A DNA stretch of 64,000 bases, taken from the NCBI GenBank assembly GCA_001898385.1, contig MKTT01000036.1, forward strand, positions 180,907 through 244,906, read 5' to 3'. A model generated the notes under the pieces. It made no database searches, was not told the origin of the DNA, and saw only the letters and a program-made list of their open reading frames with translations. Below are positions 19,563 through 28,350 of this stretch, in pieces; position 1 is the stretch's first letter, and every line of letters begins with the position of its first letter. A program made the position numbers and the translations under genes. The stretch is from Planctomycetales bacterium 71-10 (GTDB lineage Bacteria > Planctomycetota > Planctomycetia > Isosphaerales > Isosphaeraceae).

Positions 19563-21013
19563 GCCTGGCGTCGCGCCTGCTGCTGTTCTTCCTGGGGACG
19601 TTGGCGGCGGTCCTCGTCGGCTTCTCGGCGACGATGTACGGCCTGGGGTGGTCGTACCTGCACCACCGCCTGGACGGCCGCCTGGAGAAGACCCTGGCCG
19701 TGCTCGAAGCGGCCGTCCACTTCGAGCCCGACGGGCTGGAATGGAAGCCCCGCGAGCGCCGGATCAACATCGGCGTCGATCCCGGCCCCGACGAGATGCG
19801 CTGGGCCATCCGGGACAAGTCCGGCCGCATGATCGACCGCTCGGCGAACTGGGGGGCCGGCCAGGGCGAGCCGGGCCCCGTCGCGGCCTGGGTCGCCGGG
19901 AGGAACGCCCACGTCGAGTACGGCGACGCCCCGGGCTGGCGCCAGGCGCGCACCCGGCTGATCCTCTCCGAGATGGTCCATCCCAAGAAGGCCCCCGCCC
20001 CCGGCGACCTGGACGCGGACGAGTACGACGAGCTGATGCTGATCGCCTCGCTGTCGCGCGAGCCGGTCGACGCCAGCATCGCGTGGCTGGGCATGGCGCT
20101 GGCGGCGGCCTCGGCGGCCACCTGGCTGCTCTGCGCGGCGATCGGCCGCCGGCTCTGCCGCCGGGCCCTGGAGCCGATCGCCAGCCTGGCCGCCTCGGCC
20201 CGCGAGAAGGCGGAGGCCGACGACGAGGACGGCCTCCCCATCCCCGAGACGGGCGACGAGCTGGAGGAGCTGGGGCGCGCCTTCAACGCCCTGCTGGAGC
20301 GTCGCCGCGAGGCGCTGGAGCGGCAGCGGCGGTTCTCCGGCGACGCCTCGCACCAGCTCCGGACGCCCATCGCCGGCGTCCTCAGCCTGATCGACGTCGT
20401 CCGCCGCCGCTCGCGGCCGGCCGAGGACTACGAGCAGGCGCTCGACCAGGTCCGGGCGGAGGCGGTCCGCCTCCATCGGATCGTCGAGTCGCTCCTGTTC
20501 CTCGCCCGCGCCGAGTCCGAGGCCGAGCCCCTGAGCGGCGAGCCGATCGACCTGGCCGCCTGGCTGCCGGGCCTGCTCCGGCGCTGGGAGGGCCGGCCCC
20601 GGGCGGCGGACCTGCGGTTCGAAGGGGAGGCGGGCTCGGCCTGGGCCCGCGCCCACCCGCCGCTGCTGGCCCAGGCGGTCGAGAACCTCGTCGACAACGC
20701 CCTGAAGTACAGCGACCCCGGCACGCCCGTCACGGTCCGGCTCCGGCGCGAGCCCGGCTCGGCCCTCCTCTCGGTAGAGGACCGGGGGTGCGGGCTGACC
20801 GAGGAGGAGCGCGAGGCGGCCTTCGAACCGTTCTACCAGTCCCCCCGCGCCCGCCTGCTGGGCCGCGGCGGGGTCGGCCTGGGGCTCTCGGTCGTCCGCC
20901 GCGTCGTCGGGGCCTCGCGGGGGACGATCCAGGTCGAGAGCATCCCCGGCGCGGGCTCGCGCTTCACCATCCGTCTCCCCGAGGCCGAGGCCGCCGCGCC
21001 CGCCCTCGCCTGA
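19559..21013 (+). CDS. Sensor histidine kinase
   Basis: The GTG start at 19559 (GTGA overlap with the regulator) gives 484 aa. TM1 is around residues 5-28 and TM2 around 178-202, enclosing a periplasmic sensor of ~150 residues without a recognisable ligand domain. A HAMP-like linker leads to the HisKA box 'FSGDASHQLRTPIAGVLSLID' (phosphorylated His ~264). The catalytic ATPase domain shows the N-box 'LAQAVENLVDNALKYSDPG', G1 'LSVEDRGCGLTEEE' and G2 'GRGGVGLGLSVVRRVV'. This is a typical orthodox kinase of the CusS/QseC type. The stimulus is unknown; the 86-bp gap to the aquaglyceroporin gene makes cotranscription possible. Confidence 0.95.
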   Translation: MSLASRLLLFFLGTLAAVLVGFSATMYGLGWSYLHHRLDGRLEKTLAVLEAAVHFEPDGLEWKPRERRINIGVDPGPDEMRWAIRDKSGRMIDRSANWGAGQGEPGPVAAWVAGRNAHVEYGDAPGWRQARTRLILSEMVHPKKAPAPGDLDADEYDELMLIASLSREPVDASIAWLGMALAAASAATWLLCAAIGRRLCRRALEPIASLAASAREKAEADDEDGLPIPETGDELEELGRAFNALLERRREALERQRRFSGDASHQLRTPIAGVLSLIDVVRRRSRPAEDYEQALDQVRAEAVRLHRIVESLLFLARAESEAEPLSGEPIDLAAWLPGLLRRWEGRPRAADLRFEGEAGSAWARAHPPLLAQAVENLVDNALKYSDPGTPVTVRLRREPGSALLSVEDRGCGLTEEEREAAFEPFYQSPRARLLGRGGVGLGLSVVRRVVGASRGTIQVESIPGAGSRFTIRLPEAEAAAPALA

Positions 21014-21099
21014 CGACGGCGATCGCGCTCCTTGCGACCCGCCCGCGCGGCCGCCAGAATGGTGGCTCCCCCATCCCCGGGTCGAGCGAGGAGCACAAC

Positions 21100-21957
21100 G
21101 TGGGCGTCGAAGAACCCTCCCTGGCGAAGCGCTGCGCGGCCGAGTTCGCGGGCACGGGCCTCCTGATCTTCCTGGGCCTCGGCGTCGTGATGACGTCCGT
21201 CCTGACGGGGGCCCAGAGCGGGCTCTGGCAGGTGGCCGTCGTCTGGGGCGCGGCGGTGACGCTGGCCATCTATGCGGTCGGGGGCGTCAGCGGCGCGCAC
21301 ATCAACCCGGCCATCACCGTCGCCCTGGCGACCTGGGGCCGGTTCCCGCGCCGCGAGGTCGTCCCCTACGCCCTGGCGCAGGTCGCCGGGGCGTTCGTCG
21401 CGGCGGCCCTGCTGTTCGTCCTCTTCAACCCCTACCTGAAGGAGCGCGAGCGGACCAAGGGCGTCGAGCGCGGCGGGCCGGGGAGCGAGGTCACGGCCAT
21501 GTGCTTCGGCGAGTTCTTCCCCAGCCCCGGGCCGCTGTCGAACTCGGAGGGCCCGTACTCGCTGGACGAGCACGCGAGGCTCAACGCCCTGGTCTCCGAG
21601 CCGTCGGCCTTCCTGGCGGAGGTGCTGGGGACGATGGTCCTGGCCGTCGTCGTCACGGCCGTGACCGACGGCCGCAACCCGAACTCGCCGAGGGCCGGCA
21701 TGGCCCCGGCGTTCATCGGCCTGGCGGTCGCGGCCCTGGTGTCGATCTTCGGGCCGCTGACGCAGGCGTGCTTCAACCCGGCCCGCGACGTCGGCCCGCG
21801 GGTCTTCACGATGCTCGCCGGCTGGGGGACGGCCGCCCTGCCCCGCGGCGCGGGCGTCGTCACGGTCTACGTCCTCGCCCCGACCCTGGGCGCGATCCTG
21901 GGGACGGGCCTGTACCTCCGCGTCCTGAAGCCGGCCGAGGCGGGGACGATCGAGTGA
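21100..21957 (+). CDS. MIP-family channel (aquaglyceroporin, GlpF-like)
   Basis: The GTG start at 21100 follows GCGAGGAGCACAAC and gives 285 aa. Six membrane helices flank two half-helix NPA loops: 'SGAHINPAITVALATWGRF' and 'TQACFNPARDVGPR'. The Asp following the second NPAR is characteristic of glycerol-conducting channels rather than strict aquaporins. A long, charged extracytoplasmic loop between the two halves ('KERERTKGVERGG' to 'LDEHARLNALVSEPS') is unusual in size. Its stop overlaps the start of the SBF transporter (GTGA). It lies downstream of a two-component pair and 2.9 kb from glpD, so a role in glycerol or small-neutral-solute uptake is plausible. Confidence 0.92.
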   Translation: MGVEEPSLAKRCAAEFAGTGLLIFLGLGVVMTSVLTGAQSGLWQVAVVWGAAVTLAIYAVGGVSGAHINPAITVALATWGRFPRREVVPYALAQVAGAFVAAALLFVLFNPYLKERERTKGVERGGPGSEVTAMCFGEFFPSPGPLSNSEGPYSLDEHARLNALVSEPSAFLAEVLGTMVLAVVVTAVTDGRNPNSPRAGMAPAFIGLAVAALVSIFGPLTQACFNPARDVGPRVFTMLAGWGTAALPRGAGVVTVYVLAPTLGAILGTGLYLRVLKPAEAGTIE

Positions 21958-22988
21958 CCGGGCCCGCGAAGCGGAAGCGGTTCGACTGGTTCCTGCCCGG
22001 GATGGTCGTCGCGGTGGCCCTGGCGGTCGCGTTCCCCGACCCCGGGGCCGACGGCGGCTGGATGCACCCGGAGCTGCTCACCAAGGCCGGCGTCGCCCTG
22101 ATCTTCTTCCTGCACGGCGTCGCCCTGTCGTTCGACGCCCTCAAGGCCGGGGCGTCGCGGTGGCGGCTCCACCTGCTCGTGCAGCTCGCGACGTTCCTCC
22201 TCTTCCCGGCGCTCGGGCTGGTCCTGCTGACGCTCGCGGGGGGGGCCGTGACGGGGCCGCTGCGGACGGGGTTCTTCTACCTCTGCGCCCTCCCCTCGAC
22301 GGTCTCGTCGTCGGTCGCGATGACCTCGGCCGCGAGGGGGAACGTGCCGGCGGCCGTGTTCAACGCGACGCTCTCCAGCCTGATCGGGGTGGTCGCCACG
22401 CCCGCGCTGATGGCGTGGTTCCTGGGGACGTCGACCGGCCGCGGCCTGCCGCTGGGCGCGGTGCTGCTGGACCTGCTGCTGTGGCTGGTCCTCCCGCTGG
22501 TCGTCGGCCAGCTCTCGCGGCGATGGCTGGCGGGATGGGCGTCGCGGAACAAGGCGACGATCGACGCCGTCGATAAGGGGACGATCCTGCTGCTGGTCTA
22601 CACGTCGTTCTGCGACTCCGTGAAGCTGCACATCTGGGGCGACCACCTGGGCGACGCCGCCTGGACGCTCGTCGGCACGCTGGTCCTGTTCGGCCTGGTG
22701 ATGGGCCTGGTCCGGTCGGCGTGCGACCTGCTGGGGTTCTCGACGGAAGACCGGATCGCCGCGGTCTTCTGCGGCTCGAAGAAGACCCTGGCCTCGGGCG
22801 TCCCGATGGCCTCGATCATGTTCGGCGACTCCCCGGAACTGGGCGTCATCCTGCTGCCGATCATGATCTACCACCCCATGCAGCTCGTCATCTGCGGCGT
22901 GCTGGCGGGGCGGTGGGGGAAGCGGACGACGGCTCCAACCGAAGTCCCCTCTCCCGCCGGGAGAGGGTCGCCGCGCAGCGGCGGGTGA
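21954..22988 (+). CDS. SBF-like (bile acid:sodium symporter / YfeH type) membrane transporter
   Basis: The 344-aa product comes from GTG 21954, coupled to the channel gene. About ten transmembrane helices are seen, with 'KAGVALIFFLHGVALSFDALKAG', 'CALPSTVSSSVAMTSAARGNVPAAVFNATLSSLIGV' and 'AVFCGSKKTLASGVPMASIMFG' characteristic of the YfeH/SBF-like subgroup of bile-acid:sodium symporters, whose substrates are mostly unknown. The last ~15 codons ('PSPAGRGSPRSGG') read directly through an intergenic palindromic repeat (22946-23086), so the natural C-terminus seems to have been replaced or extended by repeat sequence. Convergent with the next gene. Confidence 0.92.
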   Translation: MTGPAKRKRFDWFLPGMVVAVALAVAFPDPGADGGWMHPELLTKAGVALIFFLHGVALSFDALKAGASRWRLHLLVQLATFLLFPALGLVLLTLAGGAVTGPLRTGFFYLCALPSTVSSSVAMTSAARGNVPAAVFNATLSSLIGVVATPALMAWFLGTSTGRGLPLGAVLLDLLLWLVLPLVVGQLSRRWLAGWASRNKATIDAVDKGTILLLVYTSFCDSVKLHIWGDHLGDAAWTLVGTLVLFGLVMGLVRSACDLLGFSTEDRIAAVFCGSKKTLASGVPMASIMFGDSPELGVILLPIMIYHPMQLVICGVLAGRWGKRTTAPTEVPSPAGRGSPRSGG

Positions 22989-23086
22989 GGGTCGTCGGGG
23001 TGCAGAAGGCATGTCGGGGCGAGGCGGCCGTCAACCGAGGCCGTCTCCGCAGGTCCGACGACCCTCACCCGGCGGGAGAGGGGGCG
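22946..23086. repeat. BIME-like inverted repeat element between convergent genes
   Basis: CCCTCTCCCGCCGGGAGAGGG forms a compact hairpin, followed by CGGCGGGTGAGGGTCGTCGG (22979-22998). The second arm starts with CCGACGACCCTCACCCG (23055-23071) and ends GGCGGGAGAGGG. The two arms are inverted relative to each other, about 55 bp apart. Related GAGAGGG/CCCTCTC plus GTGAGGG/CCCTCAC units recur at 29521-29564. The element overlaps the last codons of the SBF transporter and may terminate transcription between convergent genes. Confidence 0.8.
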
Positions 23087-23116
23087 CGATAGCCGATCCG
23101 CGTCGATCGCCGGGCG

Positions 23117-24610
23117 TCAGTTGCCGACGACGAACTGGCCGATGGCCTCGGGGTCGGTGACGACGCGGCCGACCAGCTCGAATTCGAGCTTCTGGTTGAA
23201 CGGCAGCTTCACGGCCAGGGGCTTGAGCGGGACGAGGAACTGGGCGCCCTGGAAGGGGCTGCCGAGCAGGCCCGTGGAGACCAGCCCGTTCAGCGAGTCC
23301 AGGCCCCGGATCTTCTTCAGGGCCGGGATCGTGAACGACGACTTGATCGCCTTGGGCTCGGACTTGGGGGCCTCGGCCTTCTTCGGCTCGGGCTTGGGGG
23401 CCTCGGCCGGCGCCTCGTCGCGGGGCTCGGCCTTCTTCCGGGACTGGGGGCTGGGCAGGGGCTCGGAGGATTCGTCGGCCGCGGCGGCCGGGGCCTCATC
23501 CTCGGGGACGGTCGGCAGCGGAGCCGGGGTGCCGTCGGGGTGGATCGGCTGCGGCAGGGTGCGGCCGGGCAGATCGGGGAGGGCCGCCGCGGTCTTCGGG
23601 GCCTCGACGCGGGCCGGGGCCGGGGCCGGTTCCGTCGTCGGCGTGGGGACCAGGCCCGGGGGCGGCGGCGGGGGGACGTCGAACGCGACCGGCGCGGCGG
23701 CCTCGTCGTCGGCGACCTCGGCGGCGATCACGGCGAGGTGCTCGCGGACGACGGCCTTCCCCTCGGCGTCGGCGACGGTGTGCGGGCCGAAGCCGATGAC
23801 GAGGACCTCGCCGTCGGGGATCAGCCACTCGCCGGCCGCGGAGGCCCGGCCGACCTCGGGGATCTGCACCGCGCCCTCGCCGGCCGTCCAGCCGGCGCGG
23901 ACGGCCTGGCCGTCGGCCTTGGCGGCCTCCTTGCAGCAGGCGGATTCGCCCCGGCACTCGGCCGGCTTGCCGGCCTGCCAGCCGGGCTTGCCCGCGTCGG
24001 CCTGGGGCCTGGCCTCGGCGTCCATCGTGGCCGTGACCGTGACCGTGACCGAGGCGTCGCCCTGCTCCTTCGCCTTCATCGCCTCGAAGGGGCACTGCGG
24101 CGCGGCGACCTCGGCGCTGGCGCGCTTCAAGGCGTCCCGGGCGGGGACGATCGTGTGGACGGCGCGGACGTCGACGTCCTCGACGACGACCTGGGCCAGC
24201 ACGCCCTGGTCGATCCGGCGGCCGACGACCGTGGCGGTCAGGCCCTCGCGGACGCTCTCGACGACCGGCCTCGGGGCCTTGCCCTTCCCCTTCCAGACGA
24301 CGCGGGTAACGAAGTCCTGCGGCTTGCGGGTCGTCACGTGGACCGGCTTGCGGACGGCGCCCACGACCTCGGCCGGCGGGCCGGCCTCGGGCGACGCCCC
24401 GGCGATGCGGTCGAGGAAGTCGTCGGGGGCGGTCCAGACGCCGACGGAGTTGTGCTGGGCCACCGGCTTGAGGCCGGCCTCGCGCCAGCCGAGGCCCTTG
24501 ACCTCGACCGTGCGGAAGCGGTAGGTGATCTGCGGCCCGCCCTCGTGCGGCGCGGCCCCGGGGCCCGAAGCGGCCAGGGCCACGGCCAGCCATCCCAGTG
24601 AAACGCCCAT
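23117..24610 (-). CDS. Large secreted Pro/Ala/Lys-rich protein, uncharacterised
   Basis: The product is 497 aa. The start at 24610 (MGVSLGWLAVALAASG) is preceded by GGAGGTCGTCGC and opens a signal peptide; the 14 extra residues in the track are unlikely. The N-terminal ~300 residues form a folded region with repeated beta text ('YRFRTVEVKGLGWREAGLKPV', 'TATVVGRRIDQGVLAQVVVEDVDVRAV', 'DGEVLVIGFGPHTVADAEGKAVV'). A low-complexity P/A/E/K linker follows, then a conserved-looking C-terminal segment ('LFGSPFQGAQFLVPLKPL'-like, ending 'VTDPEAIGQFVVGN'). Cysteines occur in 'CRGESACCKEA'. I do not recognise the family. It is probably a periplasmic or surface protein of planctomycetes. Confidence 0.8.
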   Translation of the reverse strand: MGVSLGWLAVALAASGPGAAPHEGGPQITYRFRTVEVKGLGWREAGLKPVAQHNSVGVWTAPDDFLDRIAGASPEAGPPAEVVGAVRKPVHVTTRKPQDFVTRVVWKGKGKAPRPVVESVREGLTATVVGRRIDQGVLAQVVVEDVDVRAVHTIVPARDALKRASAEVAAPQCPFEAMKAKEQGDASVTVTVTATMDAEARPQADAGKPGWQAGKPAECRGESACCKEAAKADGQAVRAGWTAGEGAVQIPEVGRASAAGEWLIPDGEVLVIGFGPHTVADAEGKAVVREHLAVIAAEVADDEAAAPVAFDVPPPPPPGLVPTPTTEPAPAPARVEAPKTAAALPDLPGRTLPQPIHPDGTPAPLPTVPEDEAPAAAADESSEPLPSPQSRKKAEPRDEAPAEAPKPEPKKAEAPKSEPKAIKSSFTIPALKKIRGLDSLNGLVSTGLLGSPFQGAQFLVPLKPLAVKLPFNQKLEFELVGRVVTDPEAIGQFVVGN

Positions 24611-24838
24611 GCGACGACCTCCGTTTCGTCCGTCGATCCCTCGGTAGCGCATCCCGATCCGTCCCGGTCGATGCGGCGGGGATCATACGAACGTCCCCGG
24701 AGGCGGTCAACCGCGGCTCCCGGCCGAATCCGCCCCGGACTTGAGGAATTCCGCCCCCGGCGGACAATGGACCGATGCGGGCGTGGGCGTCGGGACGACC
24801 GTCGCCGCGGACGCCCGCGCGAACCCGTTGGGAAGGCC

Positions 24839-26431
24839 ATGACGCCGAACACGCTGTCGCGAGGGGAGAACCTGGGCCGCATCCGCGCCGGGGGGACGTG
24901 GGACCTCGTCGTCGTCGGCGGCGGGGCGACCGGGCTGGGGGCGGCCGTCGACGCCGCGGCCCGCGGCTATCGCACCGTCGTCCTGGAATCCCTCGACTTC
25001 GCCCACGGCACGTCCAGCCGCAGCACCAAGCTCGTCCACGGCGGCGTCCGCTACCTGGCCCAGGGGAACGTCCCCCTCGTCCGCGAGGCCCTCCACGAGC
25101 GCGGGCTGCTGGCCCGCAACGCCCCCCACCTGGTCCACGCCCGCGACTTCATCGTCCCGGCATACCGCTATTACCAGCTCCCGTTCTACGGGATCGGCCT
25201 CTGGCTGTACGACCGGCTCTCGGGAAGGTTGAGCCTGGGCCGCTCGCGATGGCTCGGCCGCGATGCGGTCCTGGAGCGGATCCCGACGATCCGACCGGAC
25301 CGCCTCCGCGGCGGCATCCTCTACACCGACGGCCAGTTCGACGACGCCCGGCTCGCGGTGGCCCTCGCCCGCACGGCCGCCGACCTCGGGGCCTCGGCGC
25401 TGAACCACTGCGAGGTCGTCGGGCTGGTGAAGGAGCTGGGGAAGGTCGCCGGGGTGCGGGCGCGCGACGCCGAGACGGGGGAGGAGTTCGAGGTCCGCGC
25501 CAAGGCCGTCCTGAACGCCACCGGCGTCTACGCCGATGCCGTCCGGCGGCTCGACCGCCCCGACGCCTCGCCGATCCTCGCGCCCAGCCAGGGGGCCCAC
25601 ATCGTCCTGGACCGCTCGTTCCTGCCCGGCGACGCCGCCGTGATGGTCCCGAAGACCGACGACGGCCGCATCCTGTTCGCCATCCCCTGGCACGACCGGA
25701 CGCTGATCGGCACGACCGACGTCCCCCTCCCCGAGACGCCCCGCGAGCCCCGGCCGCTGGCCGAGGAGCTGGCCTTCCTGCTGGAGCACGCCGACCGCTA
25801 CCTGGCGAAGGCCCCCGCGGAGGCCGACGTGAGGAGCCAGTTCGCCGGCCTCCGTCCGCTCATCAACGCCGAGGCCGGCCGCGGCGGCCAGACCAAGAAG
25901 CTCTCGCGCGAGCACGCCGTCGTCGTCTCCGACGCCGGCCTGGTCACCGTCACCGGCGGCAAGTGGACGACCTACCGCGTGATGGCCCGCGACGCCGTCG
26001 ACCACGCCGCCGAGGTCGCCGGCCTCCCCCGCAAGCCCTGCACCACCGAATCGCTCCACCTCCACGGCTGGACCGATCGCCCCGCCGACCGCGAGGAGAC
26101 CCTCGCCCTCTACGGCTCCGAGCTGGCCGACCTCAAGGCCCTGATCGCGGAGTCGCCCGACCACGGCCGCAAGCTCCACCCCGACCTTCCTTATATAGAA
26201 GCCGAGGTCGCCTGGGCCGCCCGCCACGAGGCGGCCCGGACCGTCGAGGACGTCCTCGCCCGCCGCACCCGCGCCCTGTTCCTCGACGCCCGCGCCTGCA
26301 TCGAATGCGCCCCCCGCATCGCCACGATCCTGGCAGGGGAACTCGGCTTCGACGAAGCCTGGCAAGGACGCCAGGTCGCCGACTTCCGCGCCCTGGCCGC
26401 GACTTATCTGCCGAACGGCAAAGGGGCATGA
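24839..26431 (+). CDS. glpD: Glycerol-3-phosphate dehydrogenase, FAD-dependent
   Basis: The 530-aa product starts at ATG 24839 after GGAAGGCC. It oxidises sn-glycerol-3-phosphate to dihydroxyacetone phosphate at the inner membrane, passing electrons to quinone. Motifs are the FAD-binding 'DLVVVGGGATGLGAAVDAAARG', the GlpD signatures 'GTSSRSTKLVHGGVRYL' and 'ILYTDGQFDDARLAVAL', 'ILFAIPWHDRTLIGTTDVPL', and the C-terminal 'VVVSDAGLVTVTGGKWTTYRVMARDAVD'. The terminal helical domain ('YIEAEVAWAARHEAARTVEDVLARRTRALFL') is typical. With the aquaglyceroporin nearby it may serve glycerol use, although no glpK is visible and the two genes are not adjacent. Confidence 0.96.
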   Translation: MTPNTLSRGENLGRIRAGGTWDLVVVGGGATGLGAAVDAAARGYRTVVLESLDFAHGTSSRSTKLVHGGVRYLAQGNVPLVREALHERGLLARNAPHLVHARDFIVPAYRYYQLPFYGIGLWLYDRLSGRLSLGRSRWLGRDAVLERIPTIRPDRLRGGILYTDGQFDDARLAVALARTAADLGASALNHCEVVGLVKELGKVAGVRARDAETGEEFEVRAKAVLNATGVYADAVRRLDRPDASPILAPSQGAHIVLDRSFLPGDAAVMVPKTDDGRILFAIPWHDRTLIGTTDVPLPETPREPRPLAEELAFLLEHADRYLAKAPAEADVRSQFAGLRPLINAEAGRGGQTKKLSREHAVVVSDAGLVTVTGGKWTTYRVMARDAVDHAAEVAGLPRKPCTTESLHLHGWTDRPADREETLALYGSELADLKALIAESPDHGRKLHPDLPYIEAEVAWAARHEAARTVEDVLARRTRALFLDARACIECAPRIATILAGELGFDEAWQGRQVADFRALAATYLPNGKGA

Positions 26432-26432
26432 C

Positions 26433-26816
26433 ATGCGGGCGAGCCTTATGAGTCTGCATCCTATTATGTGGTTCGCCCTGGGTGCAGCTATCTCCTGGAT
26501 CTTCGTCCTGATTATCGATTCCCCCTCGATCTCGTGGAGCGTGGGCTTCTATCTGGGGCTCGGCGAGTTCAGCTTCGCCATACACGGCACCAATATCCCG
26601 AAGGATCGCCCCTGGCCTCCGCTCGCCTTATTGATCCCATTCGGACTCGGCCTGCTCCATGCGGCACCTGTCCTTTTGGGGATGGTCTTCGCACCAAGGC
26701 TCGCGACGATCCCCCATGAGACCGCCCTGGTCGCACTCGCAGTATCCTTCGCCTGGGTCTTCGCCGAGCCGGTCGCGGCGGCCAGGCTGACGCTCCGGAC
26801 GGCGGCGAGACCTTGA
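26433..26816 (+). CDS. Small multi-pass membrane protein, unknown
   Basis: The 127-aa product begins one base after the glpD stop; ATG 26448 (MSLHPIMWF) is an alternative start. Hydrophobic segments at roughly residues 8-28, 35-50, 62-85 and 95-115 suggest four short membrane helices, with a Pro-rich loop 'NIPKDRPWPPLALLIPFG'. Codon use is more AT-tolerant than the neighbours ('ATTATCGATTCC', 'TTATTGATCCC'), which suggests a gene under weak selection or recently acquired. No family recognised. Its position suggests cotranscription with glpD. Confidence 0.65.
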   Translation: MRASLMSLHPIMWFALGAAISWIFVLIIDSPSISWSVGFYLGLGEFSFAIHGTNIPKDRPWPPLALLIPFGLGLLHAAPVLLGMVFAPRLATIPHETALVALAVSFAWVFAEPVAAARLTLRTAARP

Positions 26817-26952
26817 GACGTGCCGAATGGTCGAGTCGGGAGCGGCCGGACGCCCGTCTCCCCGACACTCCCTGTCCTCGCCGGGGTTCCATCCCCTAGA
26901 ATCCGGCGTAAGCCGATCGACTTTCATAACAAGGGCGACCGAGGGACGAATC

Positions 26953-28350
26953 ATGCGGTTGAGATGGACGAGCGTCGGGCTCTGGCTGGGCCTGGCGGCG
27001 CTGGGGGAAGTCTCGGCGAGGGCCGAGGAGGCCCCGCGGCCGAACATCGTGGTGATCCTGGCCGACGACATGGGCTGGGGGGATGTCGGCTGGCACGGGT
27101 CGGAGATCAAGACGCCGAACCTGGACGGGCTGGCGGCTTCGGGTGCGAAGCTGGAGCAGTTCTACGTCCAGCCGGTCTGCTCGCCGACCCGGGCGGCGTT
27201 CGTGACCGGGCGGTATCCGATGCGCCATGGGTTGCAGGTCGGCGTCGTCCGGCCGTGGGCCCAGTACGGGCTGCCGCTGGACGAGCGGACGCTCCCCCAG
27301 GCGCTCCAGGAAGCCGGCTATGAGACGGCGATCTCGGGCAAGTGGCACCTGGGCCACTTCCGGCCCGAGTACCTGCCGACCCGCCGAGGGTTCGAACACC
27401 AGTACGGCCACTACAACGGGGCGCTGGATTACAACACCCACGATCGCGACGGCGGCCACGACTGGCACCGCGACGACAAGGAGAGCCGCGACGAGGGCTA
27501 CAGCACCCACCTGATCGCGAAGGAGGCCGCCCGCGTCGTCGCCGAGCACGACCCGGCCCGGCCGCTGTTCCTCTACGTCCCGTTCAACGCCGTCCACGCG
27601 CCGCACCAGGTGCCCGCGAAGTACAAGGAGCCGTACAAGGACCTCCCCGAGCCGCGACGGACCTACGCCGGCATGCTCGCGGCGCTCGACGAGGGGGTGG
27701 GCGAGATCAAGGCGGCGCTCGACCGTAAGGGCCTCGCCGAGAACACGCTCATCGTCTTCTCCAGCGACAACGGCGGCCCGAACCCAGGCAAGGTGACGAG
27801 CAACGGCCCGCTCCGCGGGGCGAAGGGCACCCTGTTCGAAGGCGGCACGCGGGTCGCCGCGTTCGCGACCTGGCCCGGCCACATCCCCGCCGGGTCGACG
27901 GTGAACGTCCCGCTCCACATCGTCGACCTCTACCCGACGTTCCTGAAGCTCGCCGGCGCGAAGCTCGACCAGGCCACGCCGCTCGACGGCCGCGACGCCT
28001 GGGCCGCGATCTCTCGGGGCGGCCCCTCGCCGCACGACGCGATCCTGCTGAACACGACCCCCCGCAACGGCGCGATCCGCGTCGGTGCCTGGAAGCTGAT
28101 CGTCGGCCGCCCCGGCGGCGGCGAGGACGGCGAGCCCGCACCCGGTGCCGACGCCGAATCGGGTCGCGTCCTCCTGTTCAACCTGGCCGACGACCCGAAC
28201 GAGAAGCACGACCTGGCCGCGAAGCACCCCGAGAAGGTCGCCGAGCTGCGAGCCCGCTACGACGCCCTGGCCGCCCAGGCCGTACCCCCCCGCGCCGCCC
28301 CCAAGGCCCCGGGCTTCCGCTCCCCCCGCGTCTGGGGCCAGGCGGATTGA
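26953..28350 (+). CDS. Secreted sulfatase (arylsulfatase family)
   Basis: The 465-aa product starts at ATG 26953 with a signal peptide ('SVGLWLGLAALGEVSARAEE'). The catalytic domain opens 'PNIVVILADDMGWGDVGWHG' (Ca-binding Asp pair). The sulfatase signature 'VCSPTRAAFVTGRYPMRHG' contains C-S-P-T-R, whose Cys is converted to formylglycine by a maturase. Later strands include 'SGKWHLGHFRPEYLPTRRGF', 'TLIVFSSDNGGPNPGKV' and a C-terminal subdomain ending in the usual 'KHDLAAKHPEKVAELRARYDAL'. Planctomycetes carry many such enzymes for sulfated polysaccharides. The desulfated substrate cannot be inferred. It is a single gene upstream of a repeat-rich gap. Confidence 0.95.
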   Translation: MRLRWTSVGLWLGLAALGEVSARAEEAPRPNIVVILADDMGWGDVGWHGSEIKTPNLDGLAASGAKLEQFYVQPVCSPTRAAFVTGRYPMRHGLQVGVVRPWAQYGLPLDERTLPQALQEAGYETAISGKWHLGHFRPEYLPTRRGFEHQYGHYNGALDYNTHDRDGGHDWHRDDKESRDEGYSTHLIAKEAARVVAEHDPARPLFLYVPFNAVHAPHQVPAKYKEPYKDLPEPRRTYAGMLAALDEGVGEIKAALDRKGLAENTLIVFSSDNGGPNPGKVTSNGPLRGAKGTLFEGGTRVAAFATWPGHIPAGSTVNVPLHIVDLYPTFLKLAGAKLDQATPLDGRDAWAAISRGGPSPHDAILLNTTPRNGAIRVGAWKLIVGRPGGGEDGEPAPGADAESGRVLLFNLADDPNEKHDLAAKHPEKVAELRARYDALAAQAVPPRAAPKAPGFRSPRVWGQAD

